Assembly: GCF_014201355.1 (NCBI RefSeq)
Contig: NZ_JACHEG010000001.1
Coordinates: forward strand, 682,001 to 746,000
From: Aliirhizobium wenxiniae
Lineage (GTDB): Bacteria > Pseudomonadota > Alphaproteobacteria > Rhizobiales > Rhizobiaceae
Reading direction: 5' to 3'
DNA: 64,000 bases
Within the stretch, counting starts at the first letter, position 1. Each line of letters opens with the position of its first letter. The translations under genes and the position numbers were made by a program. Shown here piece by piece: positions 36,882 through 45,583 of this stretch. The notes below the pieces were generated by a model, which made no database searches, had not been told where the DNA came from, and saw only the letters and a program-made list of their open reading frames with translations.

Positions 36882-37071
36882 CCACATTTCCTCCTGATGC
36901 TCACAACGCGTTTACCTAAGGTGAGCGGAATTTAATGATTCATTTATTGCAAACTGGGATTTTTCCATACAAGCGTCAAAATTAGCTTGTCAGTCAATGC
37001 ACATAGCAAACGGGAACCAAGCACCCACATTCCCGATTACATGAATGTGCAACAGTATAATCGGTGAGAAC

Positions 37072-38466
37072 GTGAAGCGCTCCGTCCTTTTCAGCATCAG
37101 CCTTGCGGCTCTGGCGATCTCGGTCGTTCCTGCGGCAGCGCAGTCGCGTTACGAGCAATATTCCGATAGACCCGTTCTGGTCGCACCGGATGGCGCGATC
37201 CTCGACTACTTGCCCAACCAGCGGGATATGTATCTCAGTCGCGACGGCTCAGGCCGGCGGGTCTATCTCGACCGTTACGGCAATATCATCGCCACGGAAA
37301 TGCGTCAGGGTGGCAATCGGCAGCGTTATGAGGAGTATCCGCCGGCACCGCGAGGTTATGACAACCGCCGTCAGGCAGGAGCCAATACCTCGCGTTACGA
37401 CAATCAGGGCGGATACCAGGATTATCGTCAATATCGCCCGGAAGAGCCGGGATCGGTAACCGGCTCGATTGGCGGCTCCGTCACCCGCATGCCGCTCGAG
37501 CAGCAGGAACTGCCGGGCGTCGATCAGGGCTATTCGGAAGAAGCATCGCTTGAGCCGAACCAGAGCATGCCACCGGCAGATAACCTGCACCCGAACAAGC
37601 CGGTCATCACCGTCACGAAAAAACCACAGGCCGAGATCGCTGCCCTGCAGGTCTTTCTCGACCGCGAAGGCATTTCGCCCGGCGTTATCGACGGCCACCT
37701 TGGCGATAACGTCAACAAGGCGATTGCAGCCTGGCAGGAAATGACGGGCGAAACGCTCGATCCGAACAATTCCGAGGATATCATGCAGCGCCTCACCTAT
37801 TCGGGTGGACTGCCGATCGTCGACTATACGATTACCGCATCGGACGCTGCAGGTCCCTACGTTGCCGCCATTCCGGAAGACTACGCCCACAAGGCCGCGC
37901 TGCCAGCCATGTCATTCACATCGGTTACGGAAAAGCTGGCTGAACAGTTCCATATGGACGAAGGGTATCTGAAGGCCCTCAACCCGAACGCCGACTTCAC
38001 CATCCCCGGCACGATCGTCAAGGTCATCAATCCTGGCCAGCCGAAGACAGGTCAGGTGACGCGCATCATCGCCGACAAGGGGCGCAAGCAGGTCTTTGCT
38101 TATGGTGCCGACGGTAACCTGATCGCCGCCTATCCGGCAACTATCGGATCTTCGGACACGCCGTCGCCATCAGGCGACCATACGGTGCAGCGTATAGCGC
38201 TTGATCCGGGATATACCTACAATCCGAAGATCAACTTCACCCAGGGCAACAACACTCAGATCCTGCAGATCCCGCCGGGTCCGAACGGCCCGGTCGGTAC
38301 GGTCTGGATTGCTCTTTCCAAGCCCACTTACGGCATTCACGGCACGCCGGAACCGTCGAAGATCGGCAAGACCAACAGCCACGGCTGCGTGCGCCTCACC
38401 AATTGGGATGCGACGGAACTCGCCAAGATGGTCAAGCCGGGAACCACAGTGCAGTTCGTCGAATAA
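37072..38466 (+). CDS. L,D-transpeptidase (YkuD) with peptidoglycan-binding-like segment
   Basis: Secreted enzyme that makes 3-3 cross-links in peptidoglycan or attaches proteins to it. A signal peptide (VKRSVLFSISLAALAISVVPAAAQ) is followed by a Tyr/Gln/Arg-rich low-complexity region, a PG_binding_1-like unit (LQVFLDREGISPGVIDGHLG), a LysM-like stretch, and the YkuD domain whose active site reads YGIHGTPEPSKIG then SHGCVRLTN with the catalytic Cys. The GTG at 37072 places the signal at the N-terminus and has GGTGAG just upstream; the ATG at 37045 is an alternative. About 464 residues. Alphaproteobacteria such as Agrobacterium use many 3-3 links, so this is probably active. Confidence 0.9.
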   Translation: MKRSVLFSISLAALAISVVPAAAQSRYEQYSDRPVLVAPDGAILDYLPNQRDMYLSRDGSGRRVYLDRYGNIIATEMRQGGNRQRYEEYPPAPRGYDNRRQAGANTSRYDNQGGYQDYRQYRPEEPGSVTGSIGGSVTRMPLEQQELPGVDQGYSEEASLEPNQSMPPADNLHPNKPVITVTKKPQAEIAALQVFLDREGISPGVIDGHLGDNVNKAIAAWQEMTGETLDPNNSEDIMQRLTYSGGLPIVDYTITASDAAGPYVAAIPEDYAHKAALPAMSFTSVTEKLAEQFHMDEGYLKALNPNADFTIPGTIVKVINPGQPKTGQVTRIIADKGRKQVFAYGADGNLIAAYPATIGSSDTPSPSGDHTVQRIALDPGYTYNPKINFTQGNNTQILQIPPGPNGPVGTVWIALSKPTYGIHGTPEPSKIGKTNSHGCVRLTNWDATELAKMVKPGTTVQFVE

Positions 38467-38499
38467 ACAGACCAAGGCATACAAACGTCCCAAACGACA

Positions 38500-38521
38500 A
38501 TGGCCGGCTTTCGCCGGCCAT
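38500..38521. terminator. Hairpin between L,D-transpeptidase and ParA genes
   Basis: ATGGCCGGC-TTTC-GCCGGCCAT, a 9-bp perfect stem 34 nt after the transpeptidase stop and before the convergent parA stop. It lacks a good T run, so termination is likely but not certain. Confidence 0.6.
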
Positions 38522-38550
38522 ATCCATATCTTAAAGTGTATGGAAATGTA

Positions 38551-39267
38551 TCAGGCGACACCCCGGCCAAGCCCGATCAGCCGGGCGACGGCAGTGCGGG
38601 TCATTCTGGTCGGCATCAACCGCAAAACCTCGGATGCATAGGCGCGAACGTTATCCTTCGCCTTTTCGACATTGCTGACCTTCGACGGATCCATGCTGTA
38701 AAGCGTACCGCCACTCTCAAACAACTCCTTGAAAGCGGTCCGCTCGCCGATCGGCGTTGCAAGCACATTCACACCCTTGGCCGCCAGCAAGCCTTTGATG
38801 GCAAGCAGCGCCTTGGTCGTAACCATCGACGTCACTCGTGTCAGTACGACCGAATGCGCAATATCCAGCCTGCCCTTCTCCTTCATCATCGCCAGAAGGT
38901 CGAGGATTTGCGCAGCTCCCTTGGCATCCATCGCCGAACCCTGCACCGGGATAAGCACATGGTCAGAAAGCCCGAGCGCCGTTGTCACCAACGCATCGCG
39001 CGCGCCTGCAAGGTCGATGATGAAATAGTCGGTAGCGGAGGCCATTTCCCGTAAATGGCAGTGGAGTGACGCAACGGTAACCTCCGAGATCACCTCGATA
39101 TTGCGGACCTTGCCGGAGGTCTCCTGCCACTGGCTGATCCAGCGCTGCGGATCGGCATCTATGATCGTGATGCGAAATCCCTGATGTGCAAGCTCCGTCG
39201 CAAGCAGCAGTGCTGCGGTCGTTTTGCCGGCTCCGCCCTTGGCATTGGCGAAAGATATGACTGGCAT
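38551..39267 (-). CDS. Orphan ParA-family ATPase
   Basis: Deviant Walker ATPase of the MinD/ParA class: ANAKGGAGKTTAALLLA (residues 7-23), IIDADPQRW and FIIDLAGARD are its P-loop, switch I and switch II regions. The 238-residue protein lacks an N-terminal helix-turn-helix, so is of the short type. There is no parB or parS-like repeat next to it; chromosomal segregation ParAB is normally near gidA. AGGA is 6 nt before the ATG at 39267. It may position a protein complex, or partition a replicon elsewhere; the cargo is not visible. Confidence 0.88.
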   Translation of the reverse strand: MPVISFANAKGGAGKTTAALLLATELAHQGFRITIIDADPQRWISQWQETSGKVRNIEVISEVTVASLHCHLREMASATDYFIIDLAGARDALVTTALGLSDHVLIPVQGSAMDAKGAAQILDLLAMMKEKGRLDIAHSVVLTRVTSMVTTKALLAIKGLLAAKGVNVLATPIGERTAFKELFESGGTLYSMDPSKVSNVEKAKDNVRAYASEVLRLMPTRMTRTAVARLIGLGRGVA

Positions 39268-39420
39268 TTTCCATCCTTGGAGGTGACGAGCCGCATCGCT
39301 CTGCTGGCATCCCCTAAGCATGGGGCCTTCTCAGCTACATCTTTTCCAAAGACGGTTAATCAGCAGTTAATTTGCAGCCTGACGCGGCCGCTTCACCGTA
39401 AACTGATGCATTCGGGCATC

Positions 39421-39456
39421 AACGGGGCGACAACAAACAACGATCGCCCCGTTTTA
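39421..39456. terminator. Hairpin between permease and ParA genes
   Basis: AACGGGGCGA and TCGCCCCGTT around a 15-nt loop; T-rich on the plus strand, weaker on the minus strand. It lies 14 nt after the permease stop and probably ends that transcript. Confidence 0.6.
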
Positions 39457-39469
39457 TTACCCTTCCTGA

Positions 39470-40969
39470 TCAGGCGAGCGACGCCGCCTCCTTGTGCCCC
39501 ATGGCAAACTCTTCCTCCGGGGAAAGAATCAGCCGATGGCGACCGACAATGGCGAAATAGGCGATCGCCACTGCGAACCACACTACGACCCAGACCACGC
39601 CCTTGAAGAAATTCGGATCCTGGATCTGGTAGATCAGCGTGACGACAGCAATCCCGATTGTCAGCGCAGCACCGGGGATACCAAGCGGCGAGCGGAACGG
39701 CCGCTCTATATTCGGCAGCTTTTTACGCAGAATAATGAAGGAGATCGCCTGCATGATGTATGAGAACATCGCTCCGAAAACGGCCATGTTCAGGAGCACC
39801 GCGCCGATCACCGTCCCGCCCTGCTCCGCGCCAAGCGCGAACCAGATAACCAACATGACTGCGAGACCAACGGCAGCACCGGCCATCATCGCCACGTAAG
39901 GGGTTTTGTAGACTGGATGAGTAACCGACAGCGCAGTCGGGAAATAACCGGCACGCGAAAGCGAATAGATCTGCCGGCCCTGCGCGTAGAGGATGGTATG
40001 GAAGCTGGCGATCAGCCCCGTCAGCGCCACAAGCCCGAGGATGACGACACCGCTATCGCCATAAATCGCCTTGAACCCGTCGAGCAGCGGCTCAAGCGCG
40101 GATCCCAGATGGAAAGCGCCAACACCCGGCAGCGAAGGATTGAGCAGCACGATCATGAAGGCAGAGATCATCAGGGTTATGATGCCGAGAATGATCCCCT
40201 TGGGCATGTCACGTTTCGGGTCGACAGACTCCTCCGCCGCCAGCGGCAGTTGCTCGATGGCAAGAAACAGCCACACGGCAAAAGGCAGCGTTGCAAGAAC
40301 ACCCGAAAAACCGAATGGGAACCAGTCGCCGTTACCTTCGGGCAATTCGATCGCCGAGCCATCCGGTCCAACACCGATATTCAGCGCCCAGCGGGAGAAA
40401 TCCATGTTCGGAATGGCGCTAATCCAGAAGAACACCAGCACAGCCAGAGAAATCAGCGTGATAACCAATGTCACCTTGAACGAAAGTTCCAGGCCGAAAA
40501 CATTCAGCGCCAAGAATACGCCGTAGAACAATATCCAAAGAAGCGGCGAATAGGCTGGATCGAGACCAAGGATCGAGTTCACATAAGCCGTGATGAAGGT
40601 GACAATGACCGCCGGCGTCAGCACATATTCAACGTTTTCACAAAGACCGGTGAGAAACCCGCCCCACGGCCCCATCGCAGTGCGGGCAAAGGAGTACGCC
40701 GCCCCGGTATGCGGTAGCGCCGGGCTCATTTCCGCGATTGAAAATGTCAGGCCGAGATACATGACCGCGATGATCATGCCCGCCACCAGCATGCCACCCC
40801 ATCCGCCGGTTGCAAAACCGAAGTTCCAACCGGAGAAATGCCCGGAGATAACGGCACCGACCCCGAGCGCCCAGAGCGACCAGACACCGGCATAACGCGA
40901 TAGGCCGCGCTTATCGAAATAGGATGCATCAGCCTTCTTGTAGCTGACGCCCGCTGTTGAATTATCCAT
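39470..40969 (-). CDS. APC-superfamily permease, ethanolamine/amino-acid type
   Basis: Twelve hydrophobic segments and the APC N-terminal pattern GVGAVISGHFSGWNFGF (about residues 35-51). The sequence recalls ethanolamine permeases (Eat), but no ethanolamine lyase genes are nearby, so substrate is uncertain. The ATG at 40969 (MDNSTAGVSYKKAD) has AGGAG 7 nt upstream. The reading frame is open another 90 codons upstream by chance, across a highly structured leader. About 499 residues. Confidence 0.85.
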   Translation of the reverse strand: MDNSTAGVSYKKADASYFDKRGLSRYAGVWSLWALGVGAVISGHFSGWNFGFATGGWGGMLVAGMIIAVMYLGLTFSIAEMSPALPHTGAAYSFARTAMGPWGGFLTGLCENVEYVLTPAVIVTFITAYVNSILGLDPAYSPLLWILFYGVFLALNVFGLELSFKVTLVITLISLAVLVFFWISAIPNMDFSRWALNIGVGPDGSAIELPEGNGDWFPFGFSGVLATLPFAVWLFLAIEQLPLAAEESVDPKRDMPKGIILGIITLMISAFMIVLLNPSLPGVGAFHLGSALEPLLDGFKAIYGDSGVVILGLVALTGLIASFHTILYAQGRQIYSLSRAGYFPTALSVTHPVYKTPYVAMMAGAAVGLAVMLVIWFALGAEQGGTVIGAVLLNMAVFGAMFSYIMQAISFIILRKKLPNIERPFRSPLGIPGAALTIGIAVVTLIYQIQDPNFFKGVVWVVVWFAVAIAYFAIVGRHRLILSPEEEFAMGHKEAASLA

Positions 40970-41240
40970 TCCCCTTCTCCTGCTCAAAGCAAAGGGCTCC
41001 GGCCCCAGCGGCCGGAAATGCCCATGGACCGGCCGGACCCGATCTTTCGGTGTCCGGTCCGCACAGCTCTGACTTACTCCCAGGAGGATCTTGTCGGCCT
41101 CACCGAAAAGGTGACGCTTTTTTGAGGTCGGCCGCGATCCCTCGGCCGACCCTTTCAGGGTATCCTCTTCCAAAATTTCGAGGCTAAAACGGACACTGCT
41201 CGCCGCAAGCCAGAAGTAAACGAAAGATTGACAACACAAT
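40970..41240 (-). promoter_or_regulatory. Long structured leader of the APC permease
   Basis: About 270 nt before the permease start, with four strong hairpins on the transcribed strand: 41126-41151 (9-bp perfect stem GGTCGGCCG), 41101-41113 (CACC/GGTG), 41033-41057 (CCGGAC/GTCCGG with an inner CGA/TCG) and 40999-41015 (CCGGCC/GGCCGG). A putative promoter, TTGAAA with 17-nt spacer and CAATCT, lies at about 41236-41258. Such a leader suggests a riboswitch or attenuator; it does not match the riboswitch classes I know. Confidence 0.5.
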
Positions 41241-41491
41241 TCTTCACTTTCAAGTTGTCGTCAAATGGAACTTCACACCGCATCTGGCCAAATTGCGCCT
41301 TGCGTGTTCCAGCAACGACGTTACTGCCCGGTTATCCACAGCCGCCCGCCTGCCGATTTTGACACTTGCGAAAAAAATGCTTTGAAAGCGCGGGGTTATA
41401 CCCCGATGATATCCACCTCGCCTGTCACATACAGTTCACGATACCGCACTACGAGTTGCCGCCGACACGATCAAACCTCAGGAGGACATCC
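41241..41491 (+). promoter_or_regulatory. Promoter region of the ABC importer operon
   Basis: No gene is seen in these 250 bases. A TTGACA at about 41356 is the best -35 candidate. A small GGGGTTATACCCC hairpin lies near 41392-41404. The promoter assignment is tentative. Confidence 0.35.
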
Positions 41492-42595
41492 GTGCTCAAG
41501 AACGCTCATCGCCTGCTTTCGCTGACGACCGCCGCAGTCGTCGCATCCACAAGCTTCGCTTTCGCCGAGCCGAGCGCTGAACTGATCGCAGCTGCCAAGA
41601 AGGAAGGCTCGCTGACGACCATCGCACTGCCCCACAGCTGGTGCGGTTACGGCGACATCATTGCCGGCTTCAAGAAGAAATACGGCATCGAAGTCAACGA
41701 ACTGAACCCGGACGCAAGCTCGGGCGACGAAATCGAAGCGATCAAGGCCAATAAGGGCAATACCGGCCCGCAGGCGCCTGATGTCATCGACGTCGGCCTC
41801 TCCTTCGGCCCGTCCTCGAAGGCCGAAGGCCTGATCCAGCCCTACAAGGTCTCCACCTGGGATTCGATCCCCGCTGACGCCAAGGATGCTGATGGCCACT
41901 GGTATGGCGACTACTACGGCGTTCTCTCCTTCGTCGTGAACACCGACATCGTCAAGGAATTGCCGAAGGACTGGAAGGACCTGACCAAGTCCGACTATGC
42001 AAATTCGGTTGCGCTCGCAGGTGACCCGCGCGGCTCCAACCAGGCCGTACAGGCCGTATACGCAGCCGGTCTTGCCGGCGGCGAAACCGACGCCACCAAG
42101 GCTGGAGAAGCCGGTCTGAAGCTGTTCTCGGAGATCAACAAGGCCGGCAATTTCGTGCCTGTCATCGGCAAGTCCGCCTCGCTGGCTCAGGGCTCCACCC
42201 CGATCGTCATCGCCTGGGACTATAACGGTCTCTCCTGGCGCGACACGCTGAAGGGCAACCCGCCGCTTGAAGTCGTCGTTCCGGAGACCGGTGTTGTGGC
42301 AGGCGTATACGTACAGGCAATTTCTGCCTTCGCGCCCCATCCGAACGCTGCCAAGCTGTGGATGGAATACATCTATTCGGACGAAGGCCAGCTTGGCTAT
42401 CTGAAGGGATATTGCCACCCGATCCGCTTCAACGATCTTGCCAAGAACAACAAGATCCCGAAGGAGATGCTCGACGCCCTGCCGCCGGCAGCAGCTTACG
42501 AGAAGGCCAAGTTCCCGACGCTCGACCAGCAGGCCGCAGGCAAGACCGCCATCACCACCAAGTGGGATAGCGTCGTCGGCGCCAACGTTCAGTAA
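41492..42595 (+). CDS. ABC transporter periplasmic substrate-binding protein
   Basis: Cluster of the Fe3+/polyamine/phosphonate-type binding proteins (SBP_bac group). A signal peptide (VLKNAHRLLSLTTAAVVASTSFAFAEP) precedes a two-lobe domain with PDVIDVGLSFGP and TPIVIAWDYNG. The GTG at 41492 has AGGAGG about 6 nt upstream. The product has about 367 residues. A hairpin with T run follows before the permease genes. The ligand cannot be told from sequence: the clustered Tyr pattern of ferric-binding proteins is not clear. Confidence 0.88.
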   Translation: MLKNAHRLLSLTTAAVVASTSFAFAEPSAELIAAAKKEGSLTTIALPHSWCGYGDIIAGFKKKYGIEVNELNPDASSGDEIEAIKANKGNTGPQAPDVIDVGLSFGPSSKAEGLIQPYKVSTWDSIPADAKDADGHWYGDYYGVLSFVVNTDIVKELPKDWKDLTKSDYANSVALAGDPRGSNQAVQAVYAAGLAGGETDATKAGEAGLKLFSEINKAGNFVPVIGKSASLAQGSTPIVIAWDYNGLSWRDTLKGNPPLEVVVPETGVVAGVYVQAISAFAPHPNAAKLWMEYIYSDEGQLGYLKGYCHPIRFNDLAKNNKIPKEMLDALPPAAAYEKAKFPTLDQQAAGKTAITTKWDSVVGANVQ

Positions 42596-42603
42596 TGCAT
42601 CTC

Positions 42604-42637
42604 GCCTCCCCGCCTGTCGGCGGGGAGGCTTTCTTTA
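42604..42637 (+). terminator. Intra-operonic terminator-like hairpin after the ABC binding-protein gene
   Basis: GCCTCCCCGCC-TGTC-GGCGGGGAGGC (11 perfect pairs), then TTTCTTT. It starts 9 nt after the binding-protein stop, 32 nt before the next start, so it probably lets a fraction of transcripts through and protects the upstream mRNA. Confidence 0.8.
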
Positions 42638-42660
42638 TTCTCCCAAAGAAGCGCTATTTC

Positions 42661-43536
42661 ATGGCAACGGCATCCTCGTCCTTCATCGACAGACGCACCG
42701 TCATCGATTGGCTCGGCATCGCGCCGTTCATGATCTTCGCGCTCATGTTCTTGATCGTTCCGACGCTTTATCTCGTGATGGGAGCTTTTTTCACGCCGGA
42801 CGGTCAGTTCACCTTCAAGAATATCGCTGACCTTTTCACGCCGACGATCCTCTCGGCCTACTGGATTTCGATCAAGGTCTCGTTTGCCTCTTCGCTCGGC
42901 GGCGCACTGATTGGCTTTTTTCTCGCATGGGCAATAGTGCTCGGTGGCCTGCCTTCCTGGATCCGCTCCGGCCTTCTGACATTCTCCGGCGTCGCCTCGA
43001 ATTTCGCCGGGGTACCGCTTGCTTTTGCATTCATCGCCACGCTCGGCCGCACTGGCCTTGTAACGGTATTCCTGCGCGAGTGGTTCGGCTTCAATCTCTA
43101 CTCGACCGGCTTCAATCTCCTGTCCTTCGTCGGGTTGACGGTCACCTACATGTTTTTCCAGATCCCGCTGATGGTTCTGATCCTGACACCTGCGCTTGAT
43201 GGACTGAAGAAGGAATGGCGCGAGGCCTCGGAAATCCTCGGCGCGTCAACCTGGCAATACTGGCGGATGGTCGCCTTCCCGATCCTCTGGCCAAGCCTGC
43301 TCGGCACCAGCCTGCTTCTCTTCGCTAATGCGTTCGGTGCTATCGCCACCGCCTATGCGTTGACTGGCTCCTCACTCAATATCGTGCCGATTCTACTTTA
43401 CGCACAAATCCGGGGTGACGTGCTGCATAACCCGAACCTGGGTTATGCGCTGGCGCTTGGCATGATCGTCATCACCGGCTTGTCCAACATTCTCTATATC
43501 TGGCTGCGTATGCGCGCCGAACGCTGGCAAAAGTGA
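42661..43536 (+). CDS. ABC transporter permease (first)
   Basis: Inner-membrane permease with six or so hydrophobic segments and the EAA loop EWREASEILGASTWQYWRMV, which contacts the ATPase. The ATG at 42661 (MATASSSFIDRRT) is the best start; the longer frame crosses the hairpin. About 291 residues. The stop overlaps the region of the next gene's leader. Confidence 0.92.
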   Translation: MATASSSFIDRRTVIDWLGIAPFMIFALMFLIVPTLYLVMGAFFTPDGQFTFKNIADLFTPTILSAYWISIKVSFASSLGGALIGFFLAWAIVLGGLPSWIRSGLLTFSGVASNFAGVPLAFAFIATLGRTGLVTVFLREWFGFNLYSTGFNLLSFVGLTVTYMFFQIPLMVLILTPALDGLKKEWREASEILGASTWQYWRMVAFPILWPSLLGTSLLLFANAFGAIATAYALTGSSLNIVPILLYAQIRGDVLHNPNLGYALALGMIVITGLSNILYIWLRMRAERWQK

Positions 43537-43547
43537 GGGCGTCACAG

Positions 43548-44339
43548 ATGAAGATGACGAAATTCTTCGCCTGGCTCGCCATCGCTATCGGGCTGATCTA
43601 TTTTTTCGTTCCGCTGCTCGGCACGTTTGAATTCTCGTTGCGCATGCGCCGCGGTGAATATTCCTTCGACGCCTATGGATCGGTCTTTTCCGATGTCCAG
43701 TTTCAGCAGACCTTCGGCTTTTCCATCCTGATGGCGCTGTTCACCATAGCCTTCGGCATGCTGCTTGTCGTACCGACGGCCTACTGGGTCCGTCTTCGCC
43801 TGCCGCAGATGCGCCCGGTGGTCGAGTTTGTCACTCTTATGCCTCTCGTCATTCCGGCGATCGTCATCGTCTTCGGTTACCTGCGCCTCTACAATTCCTC
43901 GTCCTACATCCCGTTCACCGGCTCGACATTCGGCACCAACGTGCTTCTTGTGATGTCCTACATCACCCTGTCGCTGCCCTACATGTATCGCTCGGTCGAC
44001 ACCGCGATGCGCACGATCGATGTACGCACCCTGACCGAGGCCGCCGAAATCCTCGGCGCAAAGTGGCCAACTATATTGTTTCGCTGCATTTTCCCGAATG
44101 TCATGTCGGGTGTCCTGTCGGGTGCCTTCATCACATTTGCAATCGTGATGGGCGAGTTCACCATGGCAGCCCTCCTCAATCGCCCGGCCTTTGGTCCGTA
44201 TCTGCAGCTCGTCGGCGCCAATAAGGCCTATGAGCCGTCCGCCCTCGCCGTCATCGCCTTCGCCATGACCTGGCTTTCCATGGGCCTTATTCAGCTCGTC
44301 TCCCGTCTCAGCAAGATGGCGCCGGCCCGCCGCGCCTAA
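43548..44339 (+). CDS. ABC transporter permease (second)
   Basis: Second permease of the importer. EAA-loop motif TEAAEILGAKWPTILFRCIFP near residue 170, about six membrane segments. The ATG at 43548 has GAGGG 8 nt upstream; a GTG at 43533 overlapping the first permease's stop is also open. About 263 residues. Confidence 0.92.
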   Translation: MKMTKFFAWLAIAIGLIYFFVPLLGTFEFSLRMRRGEYSFDAYGSVFSDVQFQQTFGFSILMALFTIAFGMLLVVPTAYWVRLRLPQMRPVVEFVTLMPLVIPAIVIVFGYLRLYNSSSYIPFTGSTFGTNVLLVMSYITLSLPYMYRSVDTAMRTIDVRTLTEAAEILGAKWPTILFRCIFPNVMSGVLSGAFITFAIVMGEFTMAALLNRPAFGPYLQLVGANKAYEPSALAVIAFAMTWLSMGLIQLVSRLSKMAPARRA

Positions 44340-44352
44340 GGAATTTTCGCCC

Positions 44353-45414
44353 ATGTCCTTCCTCGTCCTCGACAGTCTCAAGAAGAGTTTCGGCCAGACC
44401 CAGGTCGTCAAGGATTTCAACATGTCGATCGACAAGGGAGAATTCATCTCCTTCCTCGGCCCGTCCGGCTGCGGCAAAACGACGATTCTCAGAATGATCG
44501 CAGGTTTCGAAACCCCGAGCGACGGCACGATAACCATCAACGGCAAGAACCAGTCCGGGCTGAAGACCAGCCAGCGCAATATTGGCATGGTTTTCCAGGC
44601 CTACGCGCTCTTCCCGAACATGAATGTTTTCGACAACGTCGCCTTCGGCCTCAAGGTCGCGGGCCAGCCGAAGGCTGAGATAGAGACGCGGGTGAAGGAG
44701 ATGCTGAAGCTCATCCATCTTGAGCACCTTGCCGACCGCTATCCCTACCAGATGTCTGGAGGCCAGCAGCAACGCGTGGCCCTTGCGCGGGCGCTGGCTC
44801 CCAAACCCCAGGTTTTGCTGCTCGACGAACCGCTTTCTGCTCTTGACGCAAAAATCCGCGTATCGCTGCGCGAAGAGATCCGTCAAATCCAGCGCCAGCT
44901 TGGAATCACCACCGTCTTCGTTACGCACGATCAGGAAGAGGCGCTGTCCATCTCCGATCGTATCGTCGTGATGAATGCCGGCCGCGCCGACCAGATCGGC
45001 ACGCCATCGGATATCTACAATCGCCCCGCCACCCGTTTTGTCGCCTCCTTCGTCGGCACGCTTAACATCATCGACGCGACGGTAGCCGAGCCGGCCGCCA
45101 ATACGATCCGTATCGGCGAAAACGTCATCACTCTACGCGAGCCTATCGGCGCTCTGAAATCTGGAGAAAAAATCTCCGTCGCCCTGCGGCCGGAAGCGGG
45201 TTCGTTGGCAGAAAGCGCCAAAGGCGATACCGCACTCACAGGAACCGTCGTCTCGTCTCACTTCCTTGGTTCGGTCGTTCGCACGAAATTCGACGTTGGC
45301 GGCAACCAGATCTCTTTCGATATGTTCAATGCGCCGGACAAGGTTCTTCCGAAACCGAGCGAAACGGTCACGCTGCGCTTTGCGGCGAGCGACCTGTTAT
45401 TGATCAAGGACTGA
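44353..45414 (+). CDS. ABC transporter ATP-binding protein with TOBE domain
   Basis: Energises the importer. Walker A GPSGCGKTT (37-45), Q loop FQAYALFP, signature MSGGQQQRVALARAL, Walker B LLLDEPLSALD, switch His in FVTHDQEEAL; the C-terminal 110 residues are a TOBE-type regulatory domain. This architecture is shared by FbpC/PotA/PhnT types. It follows the second permease by 13 nt. 353 residues. Confidence 0.94.
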   Translation: MSFLVLDSLKKSFGQTQVVKDFNMSIDKGEFISFLGPSGCGKTTILRMIAGFETPSDGTITINGKNQSGLKTSQRNIGMVFQAYALFPNMNVFDNVAFGLKVAGQPKAEIETRVKEMLKLIHLEHLADRYPYQMSGGQQQRVALARALAPKPQVLLLDEPLSALDAKIRVSLREEIRQIQRQLGITTVFVTHDQEEALSISDRIVVMNAGRADQIGTPSDIYNRPATRFVASFVGTLNIIDATVAEPAANTIRIGENVITLREPIGALKSGEKISVALRPEAGSLAESAKGDTALTGTVVSSHFLGSVVRTKFDVGGNQISFDMFNAPDKVLPKPSETVTLRFAASDLLLIKD

Positions 45415-45583
45415 TGGCCGACACCGGCGGACGGCACCAATCCTGTTGCCAAACTGCATCGCAAAGCCGGTGGAATGACCAGAAAAACAGCCTTTAAACC
45501 TTGATATGCAGCCTGCCATGCCGCATTCCGGTTGGCGCTATCTCCCTGAGCGGGAGCCCACCCCGTACTTTCAGTTGAATACA

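Noticed and set aside
40970..41239. 90-residue N-terminal extension of the APC permease.
   Set aside because: The internal ATG at 40969 has a good AGGAG; the extra residues do not look like a transporter N-terminus and overlap strong RNA hairpins.
41640..41700. Assignment of the ABC binding protein to ferric iron.
   Set aside because: The tyrosine pair and surrounding pattern of Fbp proteins are not evident.
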